A stretch of DNA of 64,000 bases from an uncultured bacterium (lineage in GTDB: Bacteria > Bacillota > Clostridia > Lachnospirales > Lachnospiraceae). Positions 17,804 to 27,800 of the stretch are shown here, one piece after another. The stretch spans positions 1-64,000 of the forward strand of contig CAJMSZ010000005.1 of NCBI GenBank assembly GCA_905216215.1, in the 5' to 3' direction. The position numbers were made by a program, and so were the translations under genes. Below the pieces are notes generated by a model, which did not search any database, had not been told where the DNA came from, and was given only the letters and a program-made list of their open reading frames with translations. Each line of letters starts with the position of its first letter. Position 1 is the first letter of the stretch.

Positions 17804-18997
17804 TTGTTAGAAATTAAAACAAATGAATCAGAAGCAGCAGCGAAAATAATAGTAATTGGTGTTGGCGGCGGTGGAAATAACGCTGTAAACCGTATGATTG
17901 ATGAGCAGATTGCCGGTGTTGAATTTATTGCAATCAACACAGATAAACAGGCACTTCAGCTCTGTAAAGCTCCAACTTTAATGCAGATTGGGGATAAGCT
18001 TACCAAAGGACTTGGAGCGGGAGCCAAGCCGGAGATTGGTGAAAAGGCAGCCGAAGAAAGTGCAGAAGAGATTTCCGCAGCACTGAAAGGTGCAGATATG
18101 GTATTTGTAACCTGTGGAATGGGTGGTGGAACCGGTACAGGTGCTACTCCGATTGTGGCTCGTATTGCAAAAGAACAGGGGGCACTTACTGTTGGTGTTG
18201 TTACAAAGCCTTTTCGCTTTGAATCAAAGACACGTATGAACAATGCCCTGCAGGGAATTGAAAAATTAAAAGAAAATGTTGACACACTTATCGTTATTCC
18301 GAATGATAAGCTGCTTGAAATTGTAGATAGACGAACAACAATGCCTGAGGCACTTAAGAAAGCTGATGAAGTTCTTCAGCAGGGTATTCAGGGTATTACA
18401 GACCTGATTAACGTTCCATCATTAATCAACCTGGATTTTGCCGATGTTCAGACGGTAATGACAGATAAGGGAATTGCTCATATCGGTATTGGACAAGGCA
18501 AGGGCGATGACAAGGCTCTGGAAGCTGTTAAGCAGGCTGTTGCCAGTCCACTTCTTGAGACAACGATTGCAGGGGCATCACATGTTATCATCAATATTTC
18601 CGGTGATATTACACTTATGGATGCAAGTGATGCGGCAGAGTATGTGCAGGATCTTGCAGGAGAAGATGCAAATATCATCTTCGGTGCAATGTACGATGAC
18701 TCTAAGGCAGATGAAGCTACCATTACTGTAATTGCAACAGGACTTCACAGTGTAGGTGGAACAGCTTCTAAGCTTCAGTCAAGACTGGAACATAAGGCAA
18801 GCATGTTAGCGGGTGCAGGACAGCTTAACAATACACAGAATCTTACAAGACCAGAGTTCAATACATCTCCAGAGAGACCGGCTTATGGTGCAAGAACACA
18901 GCAGACTTCAGATATGCCACAGCTCCAGACACCAAGAACACCTGTAAGTAATGTAAAAGAGCAGTCTATTAAGATTCCAGATTTCTTTAAGAAATAA
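17804..18997 (+). CDS. ftsZ: Cell division protein FtsZ
   Basis: 397 residues. Tubulin-like GTPase forming the Z-ring. The GTP-binding signature '[10 protein letters not shown]' is near residue 107, the N-terminal '[17 protein letters not shown]' and '[11 protein letters not shown]' match, and the T7 loop '[11 protein letters not shown]' is intact. A variable linker follows (about 318-385) and the C-terminal conserved peptide reads 'IKIPDFFKK', the site for anchor proteins. The start is TTG with AGGAGG 8 nt upstream. ftsA is absent, so SepF or another anchor encoded elsewhere probably tethers it. Confidence 0.98.
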   Translation: MLEIKTNESEAAAKIIVIGVGGGGNNAVNRMIDEQIAGVEFIAINTDKQALQLCKAPTLMQIGDKLTKGLGAGAKPEIGEKAAEESAEEISAALKGADMVFVTCGMGGGTGTGATPIVARIAKEQGALTVGVVTKPFRFESKTRMNNALQGIEKLKENVDTLIVIPNDKLLEIVDRRTTMPEALKKADEVLQQGIQGITDLINVPSLINLDFADVQTVMTDKGIAHIGIGQGKGDDKALEAVKQAVASPLLETTIAGASHVIINISGDITLMDASDAAEYVQDLAGEDANIIFGAMYDDSKADEATITVIATGLHSVGGTASKLQSRLEHKASMLAGAGQLNNTQNLTRPEFNTSPERPAYGARTQQTSDMPQLQTPRTPVSNVKEQSIKIPDFFKK

Positions 18998-19036
18998 GGT
19001 TTTGGAATAAAAGTAGAAATATAATAATATTGTAAG

Positions 19037-19072
19037 TAAAAGAGACATGTCATGATGACATGTCTCTTTTTG
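19037..19072 (+). terminator. Terminator after ftsZ
   Basis: A perfect stem AAAGAGACATGTCAT/ATGACATGTCTCTTT with a one-base loop and a T-run. It separates the dcw cluster from spoIIGA-sigE. Confidence 0.9.
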
Positions 19073-19109
19073 GTTTAACAGGAAATTGCGATGGAGCTTC
19101 CTACCTCAT

Positions 19110-19176
19110 TGTCGAATGAATCCACGAATTCGACAACGACTTTTGACAAAAATTGAGAGAGGGGTACGTTTATAAT
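19110..19176 (+). promoter_or_regulatory. Spo0A-controlled spoIIG promoter with 22-bp spacer
   Basis: TTGACA (19143-19148) and TATAAT (19171-19176) are both perfect but 22 bp apart, the special spacing of the B. subtilis spoIIG promoter, which sigma-A RNA polymerase uses only with Spo0A~P. Two exact Spo0A boxes flank it upstream: TGTCGAA at 19110-19116 and its complement TTCGACA at 19129-19135. A near match (TGTCAAA, minus strand) overlaps the -35. Confidence 0.85.
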
Positions 19177-19231
19177 AGGACTTACTTAAGTACCAAATCG
19201 ATTTAGTGGCTGAAGAGGAAGAAGGAATTAT

Positions 19232-20023
19232 ATGCAATATGAATTGTATATAGACGTATTTTTTCTGGAAAATTTTATGATGGATTCTATAGTGCTTATG
19301 GCTGTAAAGCGGAGCATACATAAACAGGCTTCAGAAGGCAGGATATGCATAGGAGCTTTGACAGGAGCATTCCTTACTTGCTTGATAGTGGTAATACCAC
19401 TATCAAATGCAGGAAAACTTGCAGTATCACATACTATAATTAACAGTATAATGTTGATTATAGGTCTTCAAATTAGAAAAATAAAGGATTATATTAATGG
19501 AATTATTTCTTTATATATATTTAGTTTTCTAATTGGGGGAATTATTTCTTGCATAGAAAATATGGCGGAAGGATATCTGAAGGCAGGAAGTCTGTTTTGG
19601 GGAATTGCAGTATGCAGTTATTTCGTATTTCGGAAGATACTGGACTATCTGGAAATCATATTTAAATTACCAACACAATATTGTCAGGTTGTACTTACTT
19701 TAAAAGGAAGGTCTTGCACCGTAGAAGCATTGATTGACAGTGGAAATAATTTGAACGATAGCATTACAGGAAAACCGATACATATTATTACATCTAAAAC
19801 AATAAAAAAATTAACCGATGTAAATGAAACACAAAAAATACGTTATGTTCCTTACCATACGATTCAAGAAGAAGAAAGCGTTCTTCCGGTTATCAGACTG
19901 GATAAAATGCAGATTCTCGGGGAAAAAGCAAAAATAGTGAGTAATCCCGTTATCGGCATTTCATCTAAGGATGAATTCGAAGGCGGAAAATTTGAAATGA
20001 TATTAAATCCAGAGGATTGTTGA
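19232..20023 (+). CDS. spoIIGA: Sigma-E processing peptidase SpoIIGA
   Basis: 263 residues: five hydrophobic segments in the N-terminal half and a C-terminal aspartic protease-like domain with '[10 protein letters not shown]' (catalytic Asp169). SpoIIGA cleaves the pro-sequence of sigma-E in the mother cell after a forespore signal. The N-terminus '[16 protein letters not shown]' is a family signature. It lies immediately before sigE, 7 nt apart, as in B. subtilis, and under the Spo0A-type promoter at 19110-19176. Confidence 0.93.
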   Translation: MQYELYIDVFFLENFMMDSIVLMAVKRSIHKQASEGRICIGALTGAFLTCLIVVIPLSNAGKLAVSHTIINSIMLIIGLQIRKIKDYINGIISLYIFSFLIGGIISCIENMAEGYLKAGSLFWGIAVCSYFVFRKILDYLEIIFKLPTQYCQVVLTLKGRSCTVEALIDSGNNLNDSITGKPIHIITSKTIKKLTDVNETQKIRYVPYHTIQEEESVLPVIRLDKMQILGEKAKIVSNPVIGISSKDEFEGGKFEMILNPEDC

Positions 20024-20030
20024 GGAGGAA

Positions 20031-20768
20031 ATGATGATGATAAAAGTAGCAGTACCAAATCAGTTTAAGATGCGGATTACAGTACCCTTTCGCACGATTT
20101 TATTTCCCGATAAGCAGGAAATTCACTACATTGGTGGAACAGATGTATTACCACCTCCACTGGAAACAGAAAAAGAGAATGAGATGATCATGTGGCTCGG
20201 GACGGAAAAGGAGGAAAGAGCCAGAAAAATATTGATTGAGCATAATTTACGATTGGTTGTGTATATAGCAAAAAAATTTGATAATACAGGAGTAGGAATC
20301 GAGGATTTAATCTCTATCGGAACCATTGGATTGATTAAGGCCATTAATACATTTAAGGCAGATAAAAATATTAAATTAGCAACTTATGCGTCCCGATGTA
20401 TTGAAAATGAAATTTTGATGTATCTGAGGCGGAACAGTAAGACAAAGATGGAAGTTTCTATTGATGAGCCGCTTAACGTAGACTGGGACGGAAATGAATT
20501 ATTGTTATCAGATATTCTGGGTACAGAAGAAGACGCGGTATCGAAGGACATGGAGACAGAGGCAGAACGAAAGGTGTTACATAGAGCGGTTAACCGATTG
20601 CCGGGAAGGGAAAGGATGATTGTGAAAATGCGTTTCGGAATCGGCACACCGGATGGTGAAGAAAAAACGCAGAAAGAAGTGGCAGATATGCTTGGAATTT
20701 CCCAGTCTTATATTTCCAGACTGGAAAAGAAAATTATGCAGCGCCTGAAAAAAGAAATAGATCGTTAA
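20031..20768 (+). CDS. sigE: Sporulation sigma factor sigma-E
   Basis: 245 residues. Early mother-cell sigma factor, made as a precursor. Region 2 is intact ('[39 protein letters not shown]', '[19 protein letters not shown]'), as is region 4 ('[24 protein letters not shown]'). The '[12 protein letters not shown]' segment follows the cleavable N-terminal pro-sequence. Three ATGs lie in a row; AGGAGG is 2, 5 or 8 nt before them, so the third (20037) may be the one mostly used. It shares a palindromic 3' end with the next, convergent gene. Confidence 0.95.
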   Translation: MMMIKVAVPNQFKMRITVPFRTILFPDKQEIHYIGGTDVLPPPLETEKENEMIMWLGTEKEERARKILIEHNLRLVVYIAKKFDNTGVGIEDLISIGTIGLIKAINTFKADKNIKLATYASRCIENEILMYLRRNSKTKMEVSIDEPLNVDWDGNELLLSDILGTEEDAVSKDMETEAERKVLHRAVNRLPGRERMIVKMRFGIGTPDGEEKTQKEVADMLGISQSYISRLEKKIMQRLKKEIDR

Positions 20769-20788
20769 GGAGAAACTCCTTAACGATC
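20760..20788. terminator. Perfect palindrome shared by the ends of sigE and the beta-CASP gene
   Basis: A 13-bp perfect stem (20760-20772 with 20776-20788) and an AAA loop. On each strand it encodes the last Asp-Arg-stop of the gene ending there. A T-rich stretch follows on the minus strand but not on the plus strand. Confidence 0.75.
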
Positions 20789-22387
20789 CCACTTATCTGC
20801 AAGATTTTGAATCTGAGATTCAAATTTTGCCAAATCTTTATTTGCCAGACCTTCGTTTTTCAAAGCAACATCCATCAGATGTTTGGCAGCGGCAACCACA
20901 CGGTTAAATGCTGTATTGGCACGAATACGTGCAGGCTTTTCAACAGCGCGTTTCTGAATACGAATGCCTGGATTTAAAATAGTATCTGTCTTCAAATCGA
21001 CGCATCCACCGGAAAACGGTGCAAATGCAGGAATTCCAAAATGGTCCGTGACCGTTTGGGCAAATTCTTCTGTTACAGTGTCTTCCCCATGTACAACAAA
21101 CACATGGGAAGGCTTTTTCTTAAAACCATCAATCCAGTTCAAAAGTCCATTCATATCAGCGTGGCCACTGATGCCGGCTAAAATGGCAATATGTGCATTG
21201 ACTTCGATGTTTTCACCGAAAAGCTTTACCGAATCAGCGCCGTCCACCAATTTGCGACCAAGGGTACCTTCTGCCTGATAACCAACGAAAAGGATGGTAC
21301 ATTCTCTGCGCCACAGATTGTGCTTTAAATGGTGACGGATTCGTCCGGCTTCGCACATGCCGGAGGCAGCAAGGATGACCTTCGGTGTCTCGTTGAAATT
21401 AATCATTTTGGAATCTTCACTTGTGACGGAAGTTTTCAGTCCCGGAAATACCAGTGGGTTAATTCCCTGTTCAATGAGAGCTGTTGCATCTTCATCAAAG
21501 CAGGAGCGGGTATTTTTTTGGAATACACGAGTTGCCTCTATGGCAAGAGGACTGTCAACATATACCTCAAAGCCAGAATATTCCGGTAAGAGGTTCTGCT
21601 CTTTAATCTGACGGAAGAAATAGAGTAACTCTTGGGTTCTTCCTACTGCAAAGGAAGGAATTACAACATTTCCCTGACGGGCAAAAGTCTCACGCAGTAT
21701 CTTAACCAGTTCCCCGATATAATCAGGACGTATTGCGGAATGCGTCCGGTTTCCGTAAGTGGATTCAATGACGAGATAATCGGTTTCATCTACGAATTTT
21801 GGGTCTTTGATGATTGGCTGATTGGTATTACCTACATCACCGGAGAAAACGATTTTCTTTTCTATTCCGTCTTCGCAGATCCAAATTTCGATGCACGCAG
21901 AGCCAAGTAAGTGCCCAATATCGGTAAAACGCACATCCACGCCTTCACATAAAGTAATACGCTGTCCATAGTCTACAGGAGCAAGTAGTGCAATGGCAGC
22001 TTCGGCATCCTCCATGACATAGAGAGGCTCATACAATTCACCACCGGAACGGCGGGCTTTTCTATTGCGCCATTCGGCCTCAGCTTCCTGAATGTGTGCA
22101 CTGTCACGAAGCATAATGCTACAAAGGTCTGTAGTGGCAAACGTGGTCACAATCTCACCGCGAAAACCATTTTTTGCAAGTAATGGAAGATTGCCTGAAT
22201 GGTCGATGTGGGCATGGGTAAGTAATACATAATCAATGTCGGAGGGCGGAATGGGAATTTCCTGATTCTCATACAAATCAGGGCCTTGTTCCATTCCACA
22301 GTCAATCAGAATCTTTTTTCCACAGACTTCCAGAAAATGGCAGCTTCCTGTTACTTCATGAGCAGCACCTATAAAAGTCAGTTTCAT
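20780..22387 (-). CDS. Metallo-beta-lactamase/beta-CASP RNA-processing nuclease family protein
   Basis: 535 residues. The metallo-beta-lactamase core shows 'HAHIDHSGNLP' (HxHxDH zinc site), 'DIGHLLGSACIEI' and 'FSGDVGN'; the beta-CASP insert has 'VIESTYGNRTH' and 'ILAASGMCEAGRIRHH'; the RMMBL-like C-terminal part has 'ISGHADMNGLL' and 'FVVHGE'. This is the YSH1/CPSF73-like group in bacteria, distinct from RNase J. The true target is unknown. The start MKLTFIGAAH has GGGAGA upstream. It lies opposite to and between sigE and sigG, which adjoin in Bacillus. Confidence 0.88.
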   Translation of the reverse strand: MKLTFIGAAHEVTGSCHFLEVCGKKILIDCGMEQGPDLYENQEIPIPPSDIDYVLLTHAHIDHSGNLPLLAKNGFRGEIVTTFATTDLCSIMLRDSAHIQEAEAEWRNRKARRSGGELYEPLYVMEDAEAAIALLAPVDYGQRITLCEGVDVRFTDIGHLLGSACIEIWICEDGIEKKIVFSGDVGNTNQPIIKDPKFVDETDYLVIESTYGNRTHSAIRPDYIGELVKILRETFARQGNVVIPSFAVGRTQELLYFFRQIKEQNLLPEYSGFEVYVDSPLAIEATRVFQKNTRSCFDEDATALIEQGINPLVFPGLKTSVTSEDSKMINFNETPKVILAASGMCEAGRIRHHLKHNLWRRECTILFVGYQAEGTLGRKLVDGADSVKLFGENIEVNAHIAILAGISGHADMNGLLNWIDGFKKKPSHVFVVHGEDTVTEEFAQTVTDHFGIPAFAPFSGGCVDLKTDTILNPGIRIQKRAVEKPARIRANTAFNRVVAAAKHLMDVALKNEGLANKDLAKFESQIQNLADKWDR

Positions 22388-22484
22388 CGTGTCATCTCCC
22401 TTTTCCCTTTTTGCTTTCATTATACTATATTTCACAACAAAATGCTGTCAAGGGGTTAAAATTTTATAATTTGTTAACAAAATT

Positions 22485-22512
22485 GCATAATCAAAAGGCA
22501 TTTGGAAAAAAT
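22485..22512 (+). promoter_or_regulatory. Sigma-F/sigma-G-type promoter of sigG
   Basis: GCATA (22485-22489), 14 bp, GGAAAAAAT (22504-22512), matching the forespore consensus GYATA / GGNNANANT. In B. subtilis sigG is transcribed by sigma-F, so the site is where and what it should be, 32 nt before the sigG ATG. Confidence 0.75.
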
Positions 22513-22543
22513 TTTACTAGCAAATGCAACAGGAGGCTTAAAC

Positions 22544-23326
22544 ATGGCAGTAAATAAGGTTGAGATATGTGGTGTTAATACTTCAAAATTACCACTCCTG
22601 AGGGAAGAGGAGAAGCAGAAATTGTTTCTTCAGATTCAGCAGGGAGACAAAGAAGCAAAGGAAGAATATATCAAAGGAAATTTAAGGCTGGTTTTAAGTG
22701 TGATGAAGCGGTTTTACACTGCTGATGAGAATCCGGATGATTTGTTTCAAATAGGTTGTGTGGGACTTATAAAAGCAATCAATAACTTTAATCCGGAAAT
22801 GGAGGTGAAGTTTTCAACCTATGCGGTTCCTATGATTGTAGGGGAAATCAGACGTTTCTTGAGGGATAATAATTCTATCCGGGTCAGTCGTTCTTTAAAA
22901 GACACAGCCTACAAGGCAATTTATGCAAAAGAAATGTATCGAAAAAAATATTTAAAAGAACCGACAATTGAAGAAATTGCGGAAGAAATTGGGATAGAAA
23001 AAGAAGACATTGTCTATGCGCTGGACGCAATACAAAGTCCTATGAGTCTTCAGGAACCGGTTTACAATGATAGTGGAGATGCGGTTTATGTCATGGATCA
23101 GGTAAGTGATAAGAAAAATAAAGAGGATACATGGGTAGAGAACCTTTCTTTACAGGCAGCCATGGATATGCTTGAAGAACGGGAACGGTATATTATAAAA
23201 CTGCGATTTTTTGAGGGAAAGACACAGATGGAAGTAGCAGACGAAATTCAGATATCTCAGGCACAGGTGAGTCGTCTGGAGAAAAATGCCCTCAAAGAAA
23301 TGAGACAGTATCTTGGAGAAACATAA
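22544..23326 (+). CDS. sigG: Forespore sigma factor sigma-G
   Basis: 260 residues. Late forespore sigma factor. The N-terminus 'NKVEICGVNTSKLPLL' is diagnostic of SigG. Regions 2 ('NLRLVLSVMKRFYTADENPDDLFQIGCVGLIKAINNF', 'FSTYAVPMIVGEIRRFLRD'), 3 and 4 ('MEVADEIQISQAQVSRLEKNAL') are complete. AGGAGG lies before the ATG at 22544; an earlier TTG at 22502 would overlap the promoter. A 1.6-kb opposite-strand gene separates it from sigE. Confidence 0.96.
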   Translation: MAVNKVEICGVNTSKLPLLREEEKQKLFLQIQQGDKEAKEEYIKGNLRLVLSVMKRFYTADENPDDLFQIGCVGLIKAINNFNPEMEVKFSTYAVPMIVGEIRRFLRDNNSIRVSRSLKDTAYKAIYAKEMYRKKYLKEPTIEEIAEEIGIEKEDIVYALDAIQSPMSLQEPVYNDSGDAVYVMDQVSDKKNKEDTWVENLSLQAAMDMLEERERYIIKLRFFEGKTQMEVADEIQISQAQVSRLEKNALKEMRQYLGET

Positions 23327-23333
23327 ATTTTGG

Positions 23334-23362
23334 TTGAAATTTCCTCCGCTTCATACTATGAT
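23334..23362 (+). promoter_or_regulatory. Promoter of the 87-residue protein gene
   Basis: TTGAAA (23334-23339), 17 bp, TATGAT (23357-23362), just after the sigG stop. Confidence 0.6.
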
Positions 23363-23412
23363 AATTGATAGATAAAACTACTGAATACGATGTGGCGAGG
23401 GAGGAACGCAAT

Positions 23413-23676
23413 ATGTATGAATATGAAGAAGCATGCCTGCGTACATTCTTAAGGAATCAAGGGCAATTGTTTGATGAACCAGTAGCAGAGACTTTGGAGG
23501 AGGCAGAAGCTTTTTTGGAAGACTGTATGGCAGTTGTAGTGGATTCTGTAAAAGAAGTAAGAGAATATTTTGAAGAGAACGGCGCTGATGTGGATGGAAT
23601 GAGTGATGAAGAACTGGAAGAAGCATCAGAAGTATTTGCATTAGAGAATGGACAGTATCTAATCGTAGAAGGCTAA
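23413..23676 (+). CDS. Small acidic protein, unknown function
   Basis: 87 residues, very acidic, starting 'MYEYEEACLRTFL', with a central 'EEAEAFLEDCMAVVV' helix and a tail 'EVFALENGQYLIVEG'. There is no signal peptide or membrane segment. GGGAGG stands 9 nt before this ATG; upstream in-frame starts lack a ribosome site. It has its own promoter and a strong terminator. I do not recognise a characterised family. Confidence 0.75.
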   Translation: MYEYEEACLRTFLRNQGQLFDEPVAETLEEAEAFLEDCMAVVVDSVKEVREYFEENGADVDGMSDEELEEASEVFALENGQYLIVEG

Positions 23677-23685
23677 TAGAAGTCG

Positions 23686-23715
23686 AAAAGTCGTAGTGGA
23701 AACTACGACTTTTTC
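23686..23715. terminator. Bidirectional terminator
   Basis: An 11-bp perfect stem AAAGTCGTAGT/ACTACGACTTT with a GGAA loop, T-run on the plus strand and A-run/T-run on the other. It serves the convergent genes at 23413 and 24146; the 3' part codes for the last residues of the latter. Confidence 0.85.
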
Positions 23716-24146
23716 CTTGTCGCAGAAGCCTTATCCAGCGCATCCACAATGGCGTTGATAAGCAGACGGGAAGTATAAGGGGTATCATCGGACAGAGTGA
23801 TGTTATCCAAAGACTGGGTGGTGCAAATCTGTTCGGCAATATTTTCCAATGTAGGCTGTAGCAGAGGGTACATGGCGGTTACAGATTCATCCAGATTCTG
23901 AAGGCGGATGGACTGGACTTTTTCAGAATCCACGACCACCTCTACAGCCAGATTGGTGTTATTTAATTTGATTGCAGAAGTGTAAATTCCAGGTGTATAT
24001 ACCTGTGCGTTTGTTTCCTGCTCCTGATTTTTGGAGGAAAACATAAAGAAAAAGAGGATGACAAGCAGAAGCACAAGTACAGAGATAATGATGGTGTAAA
24101 TAATTTCTTTCATATGAAGTACAACAATTTTTGTTTTTGAACTCAT
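23703..24146 (-). CDS. Membrane-anchored protein with a degenerate FMN-binding-like domain
   Basis: 147 residues: cytoplasmic N-terminus, one membrane segment (about 14-36) and an extracellular domain starting 'YTPGIYTSAIKLNN'. The order of elements (YxPGxYT, beta strands, 'ITLSDDTPYTSRLLINAIVDAL') resembles the FMN_bind domain of Rnf/Nqr-like proteins, where a Thr in S-G-A-T/S attaches FMN; here that stretch reads SDDTPYTS, so flavinylation is doubtful. AGGAGG lies 5 nt before the ATG. It is divergent from pth. Confidence 0.6.
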   Translation of the reverse strand: MSSKTKIVVLHMKEIIYTIIISVLVLLLVILFFFMFSSKNQEQETNAQVYTPGIYTSAIKLNNTNLAVEVVVDSEKVQSIRLQNLDESVTAMYPLLQPTLENIAEQICTTQSLDNITLSDDTPYTSRLLINAIVDALDKASATRKKS

Positions 24147-24247
24147 GGAAACCTCCTGGAAGTGTAAATGATAAGCAGCATACTCTGCTTACAACAATAT
24201 ATGAGGCGCAGAAAAGATTTATTCAGAAAACAAGAAAGGTGAAAAAG

Positions 24248-24823
24248 ATGTATATAATCGTAGGACTTGGTAATCCGGATAAGCAGTATGAAGGGACGAG
24301 ACACAATGTGGGATTTGATGTGATAGATAAGCTGGCGGAGAAATATAATATTTCCGTAGATACAAAAAAACACAGGGCATATATCGGAAAAGGCGTGATA
24401 GAAGGGCAGAAGGTAATCCTGGCAAAGCCACAGACTTATATGAATCTGAGTGGAGAGAGTGTATTCAGTATGACTGATTATTACAAGATAGCACCGGAAG
24501 AAGAGCTTCTGGTTGTTTATGACGATATCAGTCTGGATGTAGGACAGCTTCGGATACGGAAAAAAGGAAGTGCTGGTGGACATAACGGAATTAAGAACAT
24601 CATTGCACACTTGGGGACCATGGAGTTCCCAAGGATTAAAGTAGGTGTGGGAGAGAAACCGAAAGGGTATGATTTGGCCGATTATGTACTTGGTAAATTT
24701 TCCAAGGGAGAACGGGAACTGATGGAGGAAGGCTATCAGAATGCAGTAGAAGCAGTGGCAGCCATTGTCCAAGGGAATATGGAACAGGCGATGAATCAGT
24801 ATAATAAGAAAAAGAAAGAATAG
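24248..24823 (+). CDS. pth: Peptidyl-tRNA hydrolase
   Basis: 191 residues. Releases peptides from peptidyl-tRNA lost by ribosomes. 'MYIIVGLGNPDKQYEGTRHNVGFD' has the conserved Asn10 and catalytic His19; 'LAKPQTYMNLSGESV', 'VVYDDISLDVGQLRIRKKGSAGGHNGIKNI' and 'RIKVGVGEKP' follow. The start at 24248 has AAGGTG upstream; a longer frame from 24131 would overlap the divergent gene and lacks the family start. It is followed by mfd after 13 nt, a common pair in Firmicutes. Confidence 0.97.
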   Translation: MYIIVGLGNPDKQYEGTRHNVGFDVIDKLAEKYNISVDTKKHRAYIGKGVIEGQKVILAKPQTYMNLSGESVFSMTDYYKIAPEEELLVVYDDISLDVGQLRIRKKGSAGGHNGIKNIIAHLGTMEFPRIKVGVGEKPKGYDLADYVLGKFSKGERELMEEGYQNAVEAVAAIVQGNMEQAMNQYNKKKKE

Positions 24824-24836
24824 GATGTGATAGACA

Positions 24837-27800
24837 ATGAAAACGTTTACTGCACCTCTTTTAGAACTGGCAGGATATGAAGAAATACAGAAAAAATATC
24901 GTACGAAATCCGGTATGACGTTGATTGGCGGTTGTGTGACTTCCCAAAAAACACATATGATATACGCACTTAGCGATGGCTGTCCTTATACAGTCATCGT
25001 TCTTTCTGATGAAGAAAAAGCGAAAAAAATGTTGGAAGAATATCGGTTTCTGGAAGAAAATGTTTGTTTTTATCCGGCAAAAGATTTTTTGTTTTACCAG
25101 GCTGATATTCATGGAAAGGAACTGGTCCGGGAAAGAATCGAAGCAATCCGCATGATGCTGGAAAAGGGCAAAGATGGTGTTACGATCATTACTACGTTTG
25201 ATGCCTTCATGGACAAAATGGTTTCGAAAGAAAACTTGCAGAAACAGATTATGACATTGAAGGCAGGGGATGTCGTTGACCTTGAACAACTGATCTGTCA
25301 GATATCCGGTCTTGGATATGACAGGGAAGCCCAGATAAACGGACCGGGACAGTTCGCTGTGCGGGGCGGAATTCTGGACATTTATCCACTGACCGAAGAG
25401 CTTCCCATTCGAATGGAATTCTGGGGAGATGAGATTGATTCTATCCGTACTTTTGATGTGGACAGTCAGCGTTCCGTGGAAAATTTGCAGGAAATCACGA
25501 TTTATCCGGGTGATGAGAGTAAAAATGGAAAAAATGTCTCTTTCCTGGATTATTTCCCTGAGAGCGATACGGCATTATTTCTGGATGAACCTGTGAGACT
25601 GCTGGAGAGAGGGCAGCAGGTAGAAGATGAAGTGCGAAAAGCAAATGAAATGCGGTCACTTGATTGGGAAGAAAAGGGAATTGCCAGCGAGGAACCGCAG
25701 TTTTATAGTACGGAAGAAGTTGCTAAGAAAGTAAATCGTTTCTCGTCTGTTGGCCTTTCGGCTTTGGAAAATAAACATAAATATTTTCAAATAAATGAAA
25801 TATATAATATTCAGACGAAAAGTGTAAATCCATACAATAACAGTTTTGAAATGCTGACAAAGGATTTGTCACGCTTGAAGAGAAGTAAATACCGGGTGGT
25901 ACTCATTTCCGGTTCCCGCACCAGAGCAAAACGTCTGGCAGAGGATTTGCGGGATTATGATCTTAGCAGTTTTTATAGTGATACTCCGGAACGGGAAGTG
26001 AAACCGGGAGAGATTATGGTCTGCTATGGACATGTTGAAGTTGGTTATGAGTACCCCATGATCAAATATATGGTAATTTCGGAGACAGACATCTTCGGAA
26101 AACATAAGAAAAAAAAGAAGAAACGGAAGACTTATGAAGGACAGAAGATTCAGGATTTTACAGATTTAAAACCAGGTGATTATGTGGTTCATGAGAATCA
26201 TGGATTGGGAATTTACCGGGGAATCGAGAAAATTGAAGTAGACAAGGTTGTAAAGGATTATATGAAAATTTCCTATGCAGATGGTGGAAATCTCTACATT
26301 CTTGCAACCCAGCTTGACCTGATTCAAAAATATGCAAGTGCTGATGCAAAGAAGCCTAAGCTGAATAAGTTAGGTGGACAGGAATGGAATCGTACCAAGA
26401 AAAAGGTGCGGGGAGCAGTGCAGCAGATTGCAAAAGATTTGGTGGAACTTTACGCGACCAGACAGGAAAAAACAGGTTTTATCTATGAACAGGATACGGT
26501 ATGGCAGAGGGAATTTGAAGAAATGTTTCCTTTTGAAGAGACCGAAGATCAGCTCCTTGCCATTGAGGCTGTCAAGAAGGATATGGAAAGTCCTAAAATT
26601 ATGGACAGACTAATCTGCGGAGACGTTGGCTTTGGCAAAACAGAGATTGCTGTGCGTGCTGCGTTTAAGGCGGTACAGGAGAACAAACAGGTCGTATATC
26701 TGGTGCCGACAACTATTTTGGCGCAACAGCACTATAACACTTTTGTACAGAGAATGAAGGATTTTCCGGTTCGGGTGGATTTGCTCTGCCGTTTTCGGAC
26801 TCCATTGGAACAGAAGAAAACTCTGGATGATTTGACAAAAGGACAGGTCGATATCGTAATAGGAACACACCGGGTTCTGAGTAAGGATGTGCAGTTTAAA
26901 GATTTAGGTCTTCTAATCATTGACGAGGAACAGCGTTTCGGGGTACAGCATAAGGAAAAGATTAAGAAATTGAAAGATAATGTAGATGTGTTGACTCTGA
27001 CTGCCACACCGATTCCGCGAACCCTGCATATGAGTTTGATTGGAATCCGTGATATGAGTGTACTTGAAGAAGCACCGGTAGATCGTATGCCTATTCAGAC
27101 ATATGTCATGGAATATAATGATGAAATGGTGCGTGAAGCCATTGAACGTGAACTTTCCAGACAAGGACAAGTCTACTATGTCTATAATAAGGTAAAGGAT
27201 ATTGCGGAAATCACCGATAGGATTCAGAAGCTGGTGCCAGATGCAAATGTATCGTTTGCACATGGACAGATGGGTGAACGACAACTGGAAAATATCATGT
27301 ATGATTTCATCAATGGGGAAATCGATGTTCTGGTATCTACAACGATTATTGAGACAGGGCTTGATATTCCAAATGCCAATACTATTATTATTCATGATTC
27401 TGATAAGATGGGACTTTCCCAGCTCTACCAGCTTAGAGGACGTGTGGGACGCTCCAACCGTATGGCATATGCATTTTTGCTATATCGAAGAGATAAACTC
27501 CTGAAAGAGGTTGCAGAGAAGAGATTAACTGCAATCAGGGAGTTTACGGATTTGGGTTCCGGTGTCAAGATTGCCATGCGTGATTTGGAAATACGTGGAG
27601 CAGGAAATCTGTTGGGGGAAGAACAGCATGGGCATATGGAAGCAGTTGGATATGACTTGTATTGTAAGATGCTAAATGAAGCGGTAAAGCATTTGAAGGG
27701 AGAACTGCCGGAGGATGTATACACAACAACGATAGATATCAATATCGATGCTTATATTCCAAATTCTTATATTGCAAACGAATATCAGAAACTGGATATT

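Noticed and set aside
20031..23326. Mobile element carrying the beta-CASP gene between sigE and sigG
   Set aside because: No transposase, terminal repeats or target duplication; base use is like the neighbours.
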